Origin: Candidatus Rifleibacteriota bacterium
GTDB taxonomy: Bacteria > Muiribacteriota > Ozemobacteria > Ozemobacterales > Ozemobacteraceae
Assembly (NCBI GenBank): GCA_015233155.1
Contig: JADFYG010000017.1
Span: forward strand, 26,309 to 90,308
Reading direction: 5' to 3'
DNA: 64,000 nucleotides
Below the pieces are notes generated by a model. That model saw only the letters and a program-made list of their open reading frames with translations, did not search any database and was not told where the DNA came from. The position numbers were made by a program, and so were the translations under genes. Position 1 is the first letter of the stretch. Every line of letters begins with the position of its first letter. This document shows, piece by piece, positions 18,637 through 26,908 of this stretch.

Positions 18637-19539
18637 ATGAGAAAAATATCGCTGATTCTGATTATGGCATTGCTATTGCTGATTTCAGCTCCGGCATATG
18701 CACAACCAGGTCCTCCTCCGCCTCCTCCACCCGGGCCACCGGGGCCACCTCCCCCACCCCCGGATTTGCCACCCGGGCCTCCCCCTCCGCCGCCACCGGA
18801 CTTGCCGCCAGGTCCTCCTCCTCCTCCGCCGCCGCCACCACCCACCCCGACCCCAGCTCCAACTCCGGCATACACACCACCAGTTAGCAACGGCAGTCTG
18901 GGATATGGTCCCCCAGCAGGCTTATGGTCGAATCAGATTTCCAACATTCCGGATAATCAGGTTTGGGAGGTAAAAAAGAAAGGTCTGAGCGATAAGCAGC
19001 CGGACGTTCCGCCGTTCGGGCTCGATGCAAATGGAAACCCGAACTGGCCGGTCAGTTCCAGCACCCTCGGATTCACAGCCTCAGCTGGCACAAATATTCC
19101 CAAACAGAATGTGGCCGAAGGGACAGGTGAGCCTCCTTCCTCGGTTATAGAACTTTGGCATCAGGGAACGGCAAAGAATGTGAAACCCGGTGAATGGAAA
19201 CCGGTTTCCGAAGACAAACCGCGATCGCCATCTTCACCTGCGCCAACTACAAAAAGCGCTTCCACAAATGATACGATTCCGACTGCAATGATCAAGGAGA
19301 TGAAAGCAATATTTATCGTGGACAGCGAGCGGCATGCAAAGTATGTTTTCGAAAATAAATGGATTCCGGCTCTGGCTGTTTCAAATAAATGGGAGTCTTT
19401 TGGACGCATGTTTTCCAGCAATATCGAACAAATAACCGGAGGAGTAGGACCGATGAACGGGTTTCCCAATTTTCAGTCCTTTATTCGGTCAGTTGTAGAG
19501 CACGATTGGGCTGAAGCAAAACGTCAGGGGCTCCACTGA
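18637..19539 (+). CDS. Secreted protein with extreme polyproline region
   Basis: The 300-residue product has a clear signal peptide (MRKISLILIMALLLLISAPAYA). Residues of about 23-85 are almost only Pro with a few Gly, Asp and Leu, including two copies of a DLPPGPPPPPPP unit. The C-terminal two thirds are soluble, with a helical end (AMIKEMKAIFIVD...HAKYVFENKWIPAL). GGAGG lies seven bases before the ATG and the gene is 14 bases after the pseudopilin gene, so it belongs to the same operon. Long proline runs stall ribosomes and would need EF-P. A stiff periplasmic or surface spacer is inferred. Confidence 0.75.
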   Translation: MRKISLILIMALLLLISAPAYAQPGPPPPPPPGPPGPPPPPPDLPPGPPPPPPPDLPPGPPPPPPPPPPTPTPAPTPAYTPPVSNGSLGYGPPAGLWSNQISNIPDNQVWEVKKKGLSDKQPDVPPFGLDANGNPNWPVSSSTLGFTASAGTNIPKQNVAEGTGEPPSSVIELWHQGTAKNVKPGEWKPVSEDKPRSPSSPAPTTKSASTNDTIPTAMIKEMKAIFIVDSERHAKYVFENKWIPALAVSNKWESFGRMFSSNIEQITGGVGPMNGFPNFQSFIRSVVEHDWAEAKRQGLH

Positions 19540-19571
19540 GCCCGCACACTTAATTCCTTCGCATTTATGTG

Positions 19572-20216
19572 CTACTCGGATCTAGCTTTTATCACTACGT
19601 CAATTTTTCCGGCGAGGATCTCTTTGAACTTTTCCGCATCGCTCGCCTGTCCGATTATTGAGCCGTAATGCATGGGGATGGCCGCCAGTCTGGGATCGAT
19701 ATCCAGGGCCGCCTCGGCCGCTTCTTCAGGGGTCATGACATAAGTTCCTGATACCGGGAGAAGGGCGATTCCAGTATGAACCTTTTTCATTTCAGGTATG
19801 CGATCTGTGTCCCCGGCGTGATAGACTTTGAAGCCGTCCATGCTGACTATGTATCCGACCCAGTTGTTTTTTTTCGGATGGAAATCCTTGTTGACGTTAT
19901 AGGCAGGAACCGCCTCGATTTCTATTTCGCCAATCTTAATCTTATCGCCTGGCTTAATTTCCTTCATTTTTGCTGAAAAATTTTTCAGGCAATCAGGCGG
20001 ACCGACAATCGTTGTATTCTTCCCGATCAGCTTGTTCACGTCTTCAGGAGAGCAATGATCGAAATGTTCGTGAGTGATGAGAATGATGTCAGCCTTCTGA
20101 TCGGCATTGGCAATCTTGAACGGGTCAAAATACAGGAGTTTGGTTCCCGTGATTTTGAAAGTGTCATGACCCAGCCAGTGGATTTTATCACAATAGGTTT
20201 GTGTTTCACTGTCCAT
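19572..20216 (-). CDS. Metallo-beta-lactamase-fold hydrolase, UlaG-like
   Basis: The 214-residue cytoplasmic protein has the metal-binding HEHFDHC motif (H49, H51, D53, H54), then HAGDTDRI and a late HYGS, the ligands of a binuclear metal site. Size and motif spacing match small MBL-fold proteins of the UlaG/UPF0173 type (lactonase or phosphodiesterase activities). The substrate is unknown. It is convergent with the pilus-like operon and divergent from the gene at 20383. Confidence 0.88.
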   Translation of the reverse strand: MDSETQTYCDKIHWLGHDTFKITGTKLLYFDPFKIANADQKADIILITHEHFDHCSPEDVNKLIGKNTTIVGPPDCLKNFSAKMKEIKPGDKIKIGEIEIEAVPAYNVNKDFHPKKNNWVGYIVSMDGFKVYHAGDTDRIPEMKKVHTGIALLPVSGTYVMTPEEAAEAALDIDPRLAAIPMHYGSIIGQASDAEKFKEILAGKIDVVIKARSE

Positions 20217-20260
20217 TCGACAATATCTCCCAATTAAATTAGCTCCAGCAAACGATCTCA

Positions 20261-20307
20261 GCCTTTATAATTCGGCACAATACACCATATGGGTATACTA
20301 TAAAGGC
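20261..20307. promoter_or_regulatory. Nested inverted repeats in a divergent promoter region
   Basis: GCCTTTATA (20261-20269) and TATAAAGGC (20299-20307) form a perfect inverted repeat. Between them lies ATACACCATATGGGTAT (20280-20296), a near-perfect palindrome. TATAAT (20266-20271) and TATACT (20294-20299) are possible -10 boxes. The location between divergent genes suggests a shared operator. Confidence 0.45.
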
Positions 20308-20382
20308 AAACGAATTACCAGTCACTTGTTCGCTCTTTCGCACAGGCGTATAATTAGTCTGAGACATCTTTTGGGAGTTTTT

Positions 20383-20937
20383 ATGCCGAAAAGTCTTTCT
20401 TCCATTTTCGCCGGGATGGTTGCGGGCGCTTTTGCAGGAATTCTTCTTTCCATCTTCTTTCGACTGCTTTCATACGGGCTGGGAGATTATGCCAGTATCA
20501 ACAGCGAAATTGAAACAAGACGCCGTGAGCCACATTCTGAAAAGCAGGACAGAGGCGGGGTGATATATGTCTGCAATGAGCAAACACCATATACCGGAGC
20601 AATCTATGATAACAACGGAAAATATCACCTGGAAGAGATTTATAAGGATGGGAAGAAGACTGAAGAATCGAAATGGGAACTAAATGAACAACACGGGTGG
20701 GTATGGGCTTATAAGGATGGAAATATAACCAGCTATAAAGAATATGAGGGCGATGGCAAGGCCCCCTATGCCTTTAAGCAACTCAGGACTGAAATTATTC
20801 ATATGGATAGAAAGCTGATCGGAAAAAAAGAATGGTATGCAAATGGACGACTCAAGAGTGAAACAAGTTATGGTGACGGCGAAAAAATTATACTGGAAAA
20901 ACACTGGGAGGAAACTGGGAAGCCCACGGGCAGATGA
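20383..20937 (+). CDS. Membrane-anchored MORN/YwqK-like repeat protein
   Basis: The 184-residue product has one N-terminal hydrophobic span (about residues 6-28). It then carries repeats of the form YDNNGKYHLEEIYKDGK, YKDGNITSYKEYEGDGK and WYANGRLKSETSYGDGE, characteristic of MORN-like YwqK/toxin-antitoxin-type repeats. These form small beta meanders; their function is usually unknown. GGGAG lies about eight bases before ATG 20383, so the longer frame from 20326 was rejected. Probably anchored in the inner membrane with the repeats outside. Confidence 0.7.
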   Translation: MPKSLSSIFAGMVAGAFAGILLSIFFRLLSYGLGDYASINSEIETRRREPHSEKQDRGGVIYVCNEQTPYTGAIYDNNGKYHLEEIYKDGKKTEESKWELNEQHGWVWAYKDGNITSYKEYEGDGKAPYAFKQLRTEIIHMDRKLIGKKEWYANGRLKSETSYGDGEKIILEKHWEETGKPTGR

Positions 20938-21058
20938 TTCTACAACACCTGCCCTTCGCCGCCATGTCCTTCGCCACCATTGACTTCATTTTTGCGTACT
21001 GATAATTTAACTTTGGAGGAAACTTGTTTTCCTCCCATTTATCAAGAGGAGAATTTTG

Positions 21059-21433
21059 ATGAAAAAATTAACCATGATGCTTCTTGCGTTCGGTCTGGTG
21101 TTAGGGCTTACTTCCTTCCTGTGGGCCCAGGAATCCGAAAACGACTTCGTTCTTGTGAATAAAACCGGCTACGTTCTTGACAAGGTTTTCGTTAGCCCTA
21201 CCAAGGCCGAAGAATGGGGCGAAGATATCATGGGCCAGGACGTCCTCAATGATGGCGATCAGGTCAAAATAAAATTCCACCCAAAGGCCGCCACCGGTCT
21301 TTACGACCTCAAGGTTGTTTATAAGGATGACAATAGCTCAGCCGTATGGGTAGGTTATGATCTCAGCAAGATCACCAAGATTACCATTCATTATGACAAG
21401 GCAAAAGATGTAACCACCGCCGAAGTCGAGTAA
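21059..21433 (+). CDS. Small secreted beta protein
   Basis: The 124-residue product has a signal peptide (MKKLTMMLLAFGLVLGLTSFL, then WAQ) and a compact domain with FVLVNKTGYVLDKVFVSP, a WGEDIMGQDVL segment and GLYDLKVVYKDD. I recall similar short proteins in other genomes carrying the misleading name argininosuccinate lyase; the fold looks like a small beta sandwich and there is no lyase motif. GAGGAG lies before the ATG. A strong hairpin follows, so it is a single-gene unit. Confidence 0.75.
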   Translation: MKKLTMMLLAFGLVLGLTSFLWAQESENDFVLVNKTGYVLDKVFVSPTKAEEWGEDIMGQDVLNDGDQVKIKFHPKAATGLYDLKVVYKDDNSSAVWVGYDLSKITKITIHYDKAKDVTTAEVE

Positions 21434-21474
21434 CTCCAAAGCCCCATTGTCTCGTTTGTTATTTCAGTGAAATC

Positions 21475-21500
21475 GAGCCCCCGTCAGTTGACGGGGGCTC
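21475..21500 (+). terminator. Hairpin after the small secreted protein gene
   Basis: GAGCCCCCGTC and GACGGGGGCTC form a perfect 11-base stem with an AGTT loop, 42 bases after the stop codon. A following T-run is weak. Confidence 0.6.
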
Positions 21501-21524
21501 AGTTATCAGGGGCATTTATCATAA

Positions 21525-21667
21525 TCATTTAATTCTCGACCGGTAGGGCAGCGACCGCCGGGCGCGCCGCGCCTTTTGTCACAAGCTTTTTAGGCGGGCC
21601 CGGCGGTCCCGCCCTACCTCAAAGCGAAACCGTGCTAATCAAGCCATTCCCGGCGGAGAATTAAATG
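21525..21667. repeat. 143-bp palindromic element flanked by direct repeats
   Basis: The outer ends are inverted repeats: TCATTTAATTCTC at 21525 and GAGAATTAAATGA at 21655-21667, each followed inward by CCGG or CGG. The GC-rich inner arms are GGTAGGGC...GACCGCCGGGC (21542-21563) and GGCGGGCCCGGCGGTCCCGC extended to CCTACC (21593-21618). The whole is flanked by a near-exact direct repeat, GGGCATTTATCAT at 21510 and 21673, which looks like a target duplication. No protein is encoded, so it resembles a MITE or REP-type element. Confidence 0.75.
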
Positions 21668-21727
21668 ACCCTGGGCATTTATCATGATCCATTTTCTTGG
21701 CCGACCTATTGAAGTATACTTACACCG

Positions 21728-23365
21728 ATGAAGCGAATCTTTTTTCTCATCTTTTGTTGCAGTATTTTTCCCGGACCGGCCTGGGCAGCTGACTCAGGCG
21801 CCAGGTTTTCAAGCATTTCCCGGGAAGTCGAGGTGTTTCCTGAAGCCAGCCCGGACGCCAGGGCTTTTGCAAATTCCAAAACAGTTCTAAACGCCGATGA
21901 CCATGTTACGACAGGTGAGGAATCCAACGCCATCATCACGTTTGCCGATTTGTCCACCCTTATGATGAAGGCGGAGAGCGAGATCGTTATAGATGCCCCC
22001 TCCGATAAAACGAGTAAAATCGATCTGCTCAAAGGTCGCCTCTGGCTCAACGTCAAAAAGGTGATTTCCGGACAGCCGATCGAAGTGAAATCCAATCTGG
22101 CGACAACCGGAATCAAGGGTACTATTGCCACATTTCATACCAGACCCGATCAGTCCGAGGATCTTATCCAGATTCTGCGCGGGTCCGCCGAAGTCACTGT
22201 CCTGGGAACCCGCGAAAAAACCCTTCTGGAAGCAGGCCAGGAGCTCCTCATCAAATCGGGCGGCGCCACCGCGAAACGATCCATTGACGTCGATCAGGAA
22301 TCGGACGATTGGAAAGCCGAACTGTCGGGAATGGGCAGCGCCATTGAACTAAAAGATATTCCCGAGGCGATTGCACACATGATTGACCACCAGTCCCGAC
22401 AGTTCAAAACGCTCAAGGATATCGGCACAACCCTCACCGGCAGCGGCGATCCAAAGGCTGCGGAATTCCTGAAGGAGGCCGGTCGGTTCTCGAGCGCCCT
22501 GTTTGAAAACACAATGATACTCGACAACTTCGATAACAAGATCAACCAGGGCCTTGCCGCCGCCGGCATCGACAAAGGCCAGAAGGCGAGTCTCGGCAAC
22601 CTTAAGAAGAATATCGCGGAAACCCGCAAGGCTTCCCGAACCTATCTTCAGGAACTCACCACCATGATCAAACGATTCGCCGCCCCCGGTTCGCTCGATA
22701 CAGTCGAGCAGGCCCGGCAGCAGATGGCACTCATCTGGAGCGAGGTGGATCAGTACCGCCAGGAGCTCGAAGGCTCTGCTAAATCATTGTCTCAGGACTG
22801 GTTTGAAACCGCCCGTCAGCAGGTTTCCCTGCGGGCCACCGAACTGCAGCAACTGGGACAATCCCTCCAGACAATGCAGGAGAAGAAGCCTGTCGACGAG
22901 GATATTCATACCGCCGTCAAAATCGGAAAGAGCTACGAAGCCGCCATTCAACGCTTCCTGCGTGATCTTGACGTCTCCTTCATCGATTCCGAAATGGTTC
23001 TGCGAATGCAGGAACGGGCAGATCTGCTCTCCTTCGAAATCGGAAACCTCAAAAGCGATGTAGCCGCATACCCCACTGTGACTTCCAATGCCCAGCTTGA
23101 AGAACGCCTGCGCGGGTCGTTGAATCTTGTCAAACGCTTTGCCACAGTGCAGCGCATTTTTCACGAGGCCCAGCGATTGAATGCCACGCTTCAAAGAAAC
23201 GCCTCGTCGCGTCGATATCGGACACTCGAACAGGGGCAGATGACTGACCTGTTTCAGCACATCCAGGATCAGTTCCAGGAACTCGATATAATATACGGTG
23301 ATATTCACGCCGAAACCGCTTCGCTCGAAGGCCAGTTCGGCCCACTGCTGAGATCGGCACGATGA
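21728..23365 (+). CDS. Secreted FecR-domain protein with long helical tail
   Basis: The 545-residue product has a signal peptide (MKRIFFLIFCCSIFPGPAWA). Next is a FecR domain (about residues 25-170) with VTTGEESNAIITFADLST, LLKGRLWLNV and an ATTGIKGTIA motif. A long Gln/Glu/Leu-rich region (about residues 200-545) is predicted to be helical and coiled. FecR domains outside TonB sigma systems are common in secreted proteins of uncharacterised role. There is no sigma factor or TonB receptor gene nearby. It is followed after 19 bases by a lipoprotein gene. Confidence 0.8.
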   Translation: MKRIFFLIFCCSIFPGPAWAADSGARFSSISREVEVFPEASPDARAFANSKTVLNADDHVTTGEESNAIITFADLSTLMMKAESEIVIDAPSDKTSKIDLLKGRLWLNVKKVISGQPIEVKSNLATTGIKGTIATFHTRPDQSEDLIQILRGSAEVTVLGTREKTLLEAGQELLIKSGGATAKRSIDVDQESDDWKAELSGMGSAIELKDIPEAIAHMIDHQSRQFKTLKDIGTTLTGSGDPKAAEFLKEAGRFSSALFENTMILDNFDNKINQGLAAAGIDKGQKASLGNLKKNIAETRKASRTYLQELTTMIKRFAAPGSLDTVEQARQQMALIWSEVDQYRQELEGSAKSLSQDWFETARQQVSLRATELQQLGQSLQTMQEKKPVDEDIHTAVKIGKSYEAAIQRFLRDLDVSFIDSEMVLRMQERADLLSFEIGNLKSDVAAYPTVTSNAQLEERLRGSLNLVKRFATVQRIFHEAQRLNATLQRNASSRRYRTLEQGQMTDLFQHIQDQFQELDIIYGDIHAETASLEGQFGPLLRSAR

Positions 23366-23384
23366 TGCATGCTTAAGCAGTAGT

Positions 23385-25928
23385 ATGAGGAAACCTTTTG
23401 TGAATGGTATAAAGCGTTTTTCGCGGCTGGCGTGCCTGGTGCCGGCAACTAGCCTGGCATTATTTCTGATCATTCTTCTCACCGTTCTTGCAATCGGTTG
23501 TTCCGGCGGAGGTGGCGGGGAAGGCGGCCAGTCGGCGCTAAGTGTTGCTACCGACCAGCATCTGAGTCTTTCCGGAAGCATTTCGTTCGCAACCCTGGGT
23601 GCAATCAGATCTGGTAGTGCGCGCTCAGCTCAGATCGCCAGCATCAGCTCGCTTCAGATTGTCCTCAAAGATACACGCGATATCGTGATTGCCGGACCAG
23701 TCCGGCCCGATGACCAAGGGCGCTACGCTTTCACAGCACTCACAGCCGGCTGGAACCTGGACCTGGCTGTCATGACCGGTGCAGGTCGCATTCTTCTGCG
23801 ACGCAGTCTCGACAGGCTCGATACGAATCGTTCAGATCTTGCCGTGAACCCCGAGTCCACTGCACTTTCCGCGCTCTTTCATATTGCGAGCGGCTCCCGG
23901 ACAGTGACGGATCTGGAAGCCGCGCTCGGTTCGGGAACCCTCGAGATCGGATCGCTTCTGCTGGCAATCAGCCGCTGGATAGAAACATCGCTGCCCTCCG
24001 ATTCCTCAGGAGATGTCATCGACGGAATCGTCTCCGCTGTCGGGCGCCCGGCCCTCGAAGGTCTGATATCCGGAACCTCGGTCATTTCTACTCCAGCGAC
24101 CCCAGCGGCCTCATTCGAATCTATTCAACTTGTACAACCGGCAACCGACACCATAATTACAGCCGGAACTGATCTCACACTCGAAGCCGCGGTAACCGCC
24201 ACCGGGCCGATTCGAAAAATCGAGTTTTATCAGAACGAGTTCAAGATCGGTGAAGTCTCATCTCCGCCATACATAATGACATGGACAAAAATTCCCGCAT
24301 GCCGCACGACTCTCGTCGCCAGACTTGTACATCTCGACTGGAGCAGGTTGTCTTCGAAGCCCAGGAGTTTGACGGCCGCAGACCCTGAAAATCTGCCGCC
24401 GCAGACCCCGTCCATTCTGGAACCGGCAAGCGGAGTGCGGGGATTGTTCGGCTCTGTTCAGGCGCGTTCCAGCGCCTTTGTCGATCCGAATTCCGGCGAT
24501 TTTCACCTCTCCTCTGATTGGGAAGTCTCGACAGATCCTGGGTTTGCGACAGGTTCCATAGCATGGAGACGATCCTCTGAGGTGGTCGGCAAGGAGAAGC
24601 TGCTCATCACCGGTCTCGCAACCGGAACCACATTCTGGATTCACGTTCGTCACCGCGATGATTCCGGAGCGGTCAGCTCCTGGTCCGCCCCCGTTTCTTT
24701 CAGTACCATGGGCTTCGCACCGCGTATCGCCTGGTCACGGTGCTACGGAGGAAGCGGTGATGATGTTCCCATGACAGTGGTTCCGACCACCGACGGAGGC
24801 CTTTTGATCCTGGGTTCTTCGCGCTCGTCCGACGGCGATGTCGGCTCCAACAACGGAGGTTGGGATATATGGCTCCTGCGTCTCGATGGAGTCGGCAACA
24901 TACTCTGGAAGCGCGTGATCGGCGGAGTCGGCTACGATACGCCTCTGGGCATAATTCCCGGCACTGGAGGCTCCTTCCGGCTGCTTGCAACTTCCGACTC
25001 GCCCGACGGTGACTTCTTCGATCTCGATGAAACGGGGAATCCAAAGATGGGGCGCCGCGCACTTGTACAAGAAATCCAGTCGGATGGCTCCCTGAAAGCA
25101 GGATTTTTCATATATCCGCCTCTGCTCGATTACCCGGTCGGATTGGCGGACGATGGCTCAGGCAACCTCCTGATCGGCGGCAATTCATACCTGCGGGACG
25201 GAAATTTCAGGGCCGGAGCGCCCTTCGCCACTGTGGCGCGGGTTAAACCCGGCCCTCAGCTCGATGGCGTCTGGAACGGCAAGGAGTGGAACGGTATGAC
25301 CCTTGCTCAGGTGACATCCCGCCCTGAAGGCGGCTTCACCACCGTCGGCATTCTGACGAGCCCGGGAACAGTTGCGGCGACTGGTGCTGCTCAGATGGGT
25401 ATAGGCATGGTCAGTGCCATCGGAGCCGATGGGCGCCTGGCATGGAGACAGGTAGTCACGGATAGCGACATTTCCTTTGCCCCGGATGATCTCGTGAATT
25501 TTCCAATAAAATCTTCTACGACGCCGGATCGCGGAACTCTTATAGCCTATGTGTCCGGCATGGACGCTCAGATCAGGAAGCTGGATTCAGGTGCCGCGGA
25601 TCTCTGGCGACGCACCCTTCCGTTCTTTCTTCCGATGACGACCCGGGGATTTCAGGATGGGAGCTGCATGATTGCCGGTCTGGGCCCTTATTCCGGTGGC
25701 GAGCATGGCTGGTGCCGCTTCGCGCGTCTGGATGCTTTCGGGAACCTGCTTGGCTCACGAAATTTCGGCGGAAAATCCGATCGGAACGAGTTCGTCGCAG
25801 CCGTCTGCACTTTGAGTAACGGCGCTTTTGTAACCGTCTCATACACCGAGTCGACGGACGGCGACGTCAGTGGCAATCATGGCGGCGGCGATATCTGGGT
25901 TGTACAATGGAAGGACCAGGCGGAATGA
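23385..25928 (+). CDS. Large lipoprotein with Ig-like and beta-propeller-like regions
   Basis: The 847-residue product has a long hydrophobic leader ending in a lipobox (LTVLAIGC) followed by a Gly-rich linker, so it should be lipid-anchored. Around residues 255-320 an Ig/fibronectin-like module occurs (PATDTIITAGTDLTLEAAV, FYQNEFKIGEVSSPPYIMTW), then an FnIII-like part. The C-terminal half has repeats of the type CYGGSGDDVPMTVVPTTDGG and SSDGDVGSNNGGWDIWLLRL, recurring near the end as STDGDVSGNHGGGDIWVV, which suggests a beta-propeller. The gene overlaps the next lipoprotein gene (ATGA). A cell-surface role is inferred. Confidence 0.75.
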   Translation: MRKPFVNGIKRFSRLACLVPATSLALFLIILLTVLAIGCSGGGGGEGGQSALSVATDQHLSLSGSISFATLGAIRSGSARSAQIASISSLQIVLKDTRDIVIAGPVRPDDQGRYAFTALTAGWNLDLAVMTGAGRILLRRSLDRLDTNRSDLAVNPESTALSALFHIASGSRTVTDLEAALGSGTLEIGSLLLAISRWIETSLPSDSSGDVIDGIVSAVGRPALEGLISGTSVISTPATPAASFESIQLVQPATDTIITAGTDLTLEAAVTATGPIRKIEFYQNEFKIGEVSSPPYIMTWTKIPACRTTLVARLVHLDWSRLSSKPRSLTAADPENLPPQTPSILEPASGVRGLFGSVQARSSAFVDPNSGDFHLSSDWEVSTDPGFATGSIAWRRSSEVVGKEKLLITGLATGTTFWIHVRHRDDSGAVSSWSAPVSFSTMGFAPRIAWSRCYGGSGDDVPMTVVPTTDGGLLILGSSRSSDGDVGSNNGGWDIWLLRLDGVGNILWKRVIGGVGYDTPLGIIPGTGGSFRLLATSDSPDGDFFDLDETGNPKMGRRALVQEIQSDGSLKAGFFIYPPLLDYPVGLADDGSGNLLIGGNSYLRDGNFRAGAPFATVARVKPGPQLDGVWNGKEWNGMTLAQVTSRPEGGFTTVGILTSPGTVAATGAAQMGIGMVSAIGADGRLAWRQVVTDSDISFAPDDLVNFPIKSSTTPDRGTLIAYVSGMDAQIRKLDSGAADLWRRTLPFFLPMTTRGFQDGSCMIAGLGPYSGGEHGWCRFARLDAFGNLLGSRNFGGKSDRNEFVAAVCTLSNGAFVTVSYTESTDGDVSGNHGGGDIWVVQWKDQAE

Positions 25929-26908
25929 GATTTATCAACTTTTTGTCTCTGAGACTGTGCGCCATGGCCATTCTGCTGCTGGGCACAGCCTGCTTCCTCG
26001 GATGCGGTGGCGGCGGAGGCAGCGGCGGCCGGACCGGGGTGTTCCCGGGAAATACCGACGAGATCTCCGGGACCCTCCGCCGTTTCATGAGATCCGCTGC
26101 CCAAAAGGATGCGGCAACCGCAGAAGGCTTTCTGACTTCAGCAAAGCGCGCCCAGAGCGACAAGGTGCTTGCGCCTCTCCAGGTCCTGGATTTAGGCCCC
26201 GATCCTCTCGATCCCACAGATAACGCCACTTATACCTTCACGATTCCGGAAGGTGGTATCTATCAGGCAACCCCGGATCACGCCGAGGTGTTCGCTTTCC
26301 TCGACACACCGGCCGGCAACCGTATCAATATCACATTCAAGCTGGTGAAAATCGAGGATCAATGGTTTATCGAGGATTTTACCCTGAATACCACGTATAG
26401 CGGCCTTTTGCATCTGCCGTCTTACTTTCCGCTTCATGTCGGCGATTACTGGAAGTTCCTCGAATCTGACGCCGGAAGCGCTTCTCAATATCTGACCGTT
26501 CACACCGTTCTCCCCGATCCTGAAACGATCGACGGCAAGCAGGTTTTCACCATTAGGGAAACCTTCGAGCCGACACTGCCCGGACAACTCCCCGCGCCGA
26601 CGGGCGGCATCTTCGCTCGTTACGGCGGTCAGCACAGATTTTCCAACACATCGGGCATCTGGGACTTCGGGCCGCCACCCGCCAACGGGATGTACTCCTT
26701 CAACGGCGGCTTCGCGCTGCCCCTAGCGCCGGAATGGTCCACAGTCGGCTCGATAACCTGGCAGGGCACCCTTCGTGAAACATGGCTGGGACAGGAGTAC
26801 CTATCTTCCAGCTTTGCTCAGATCCGGGATGTCGCCGTCTATGACGACCGTCTTGGGAATTTTGCCGCCGTCCTCTGCTTTTCGCCACTGAATACAAAAA
26901 CGGTGTGA
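25925..26908 (+). CDS. Lipoprotein, N-terminal part of a frameshifted gene
   Basis: The 327-residue product has a leader ending LGTACFLGC with a Gly-rich linker, so it is a lipoprotein; the rest contains a region reading VKIEDQWFIEDF, like NTF2-fold proteins. The frame ends shortly after GNFAAVLC. From about 26881 the next frame reads FATEYKNGVTSPFYAPSSYL and continues without interruption through the 668-residue frame that follows. A frameshift around 26870-26882 (tcctctgctttt) therefore divides one lipoprotein of roughly 990 residues. It starts inside the stop of the previous gene. Confidence 0.7.
   Translation: MRFINFLSLRLCAMAILLLGTACFLGCGGGGGSGGRTGVFPGNTDEISGTLRRFMRSAAQKDAATAEGFLTSAKRAQSDKVLAPLQVLDLGPDPLDPTDNATYTFTIPEGGIYQATPDHAEVFAFLDTPAGNRINITFKLVKIEDQWFIEDFTLNTTYSGLLHLPSYFPLHVGDYWKFLESDAGSASQYLTVHTVLPDPETIDGKQVFTIRETFEPTLPGQLPAPTGGIFARYGGQHRFSNTSGIWDFGPPPANGMYSFNGGFALPLAPEWSTVGSITWQGTLRETWLGQEYLSSSFAQIRDVAVYDDRLGNFAAVLCFSPLNTKTV

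Noticed and set aside
21541..21618. GC-rich hairpin as riboswitch or structured RNA
   Set aside because: Nested inverted repeats, flanking direct repeats and a partial copy elsewhere fit a mobile repeat better.
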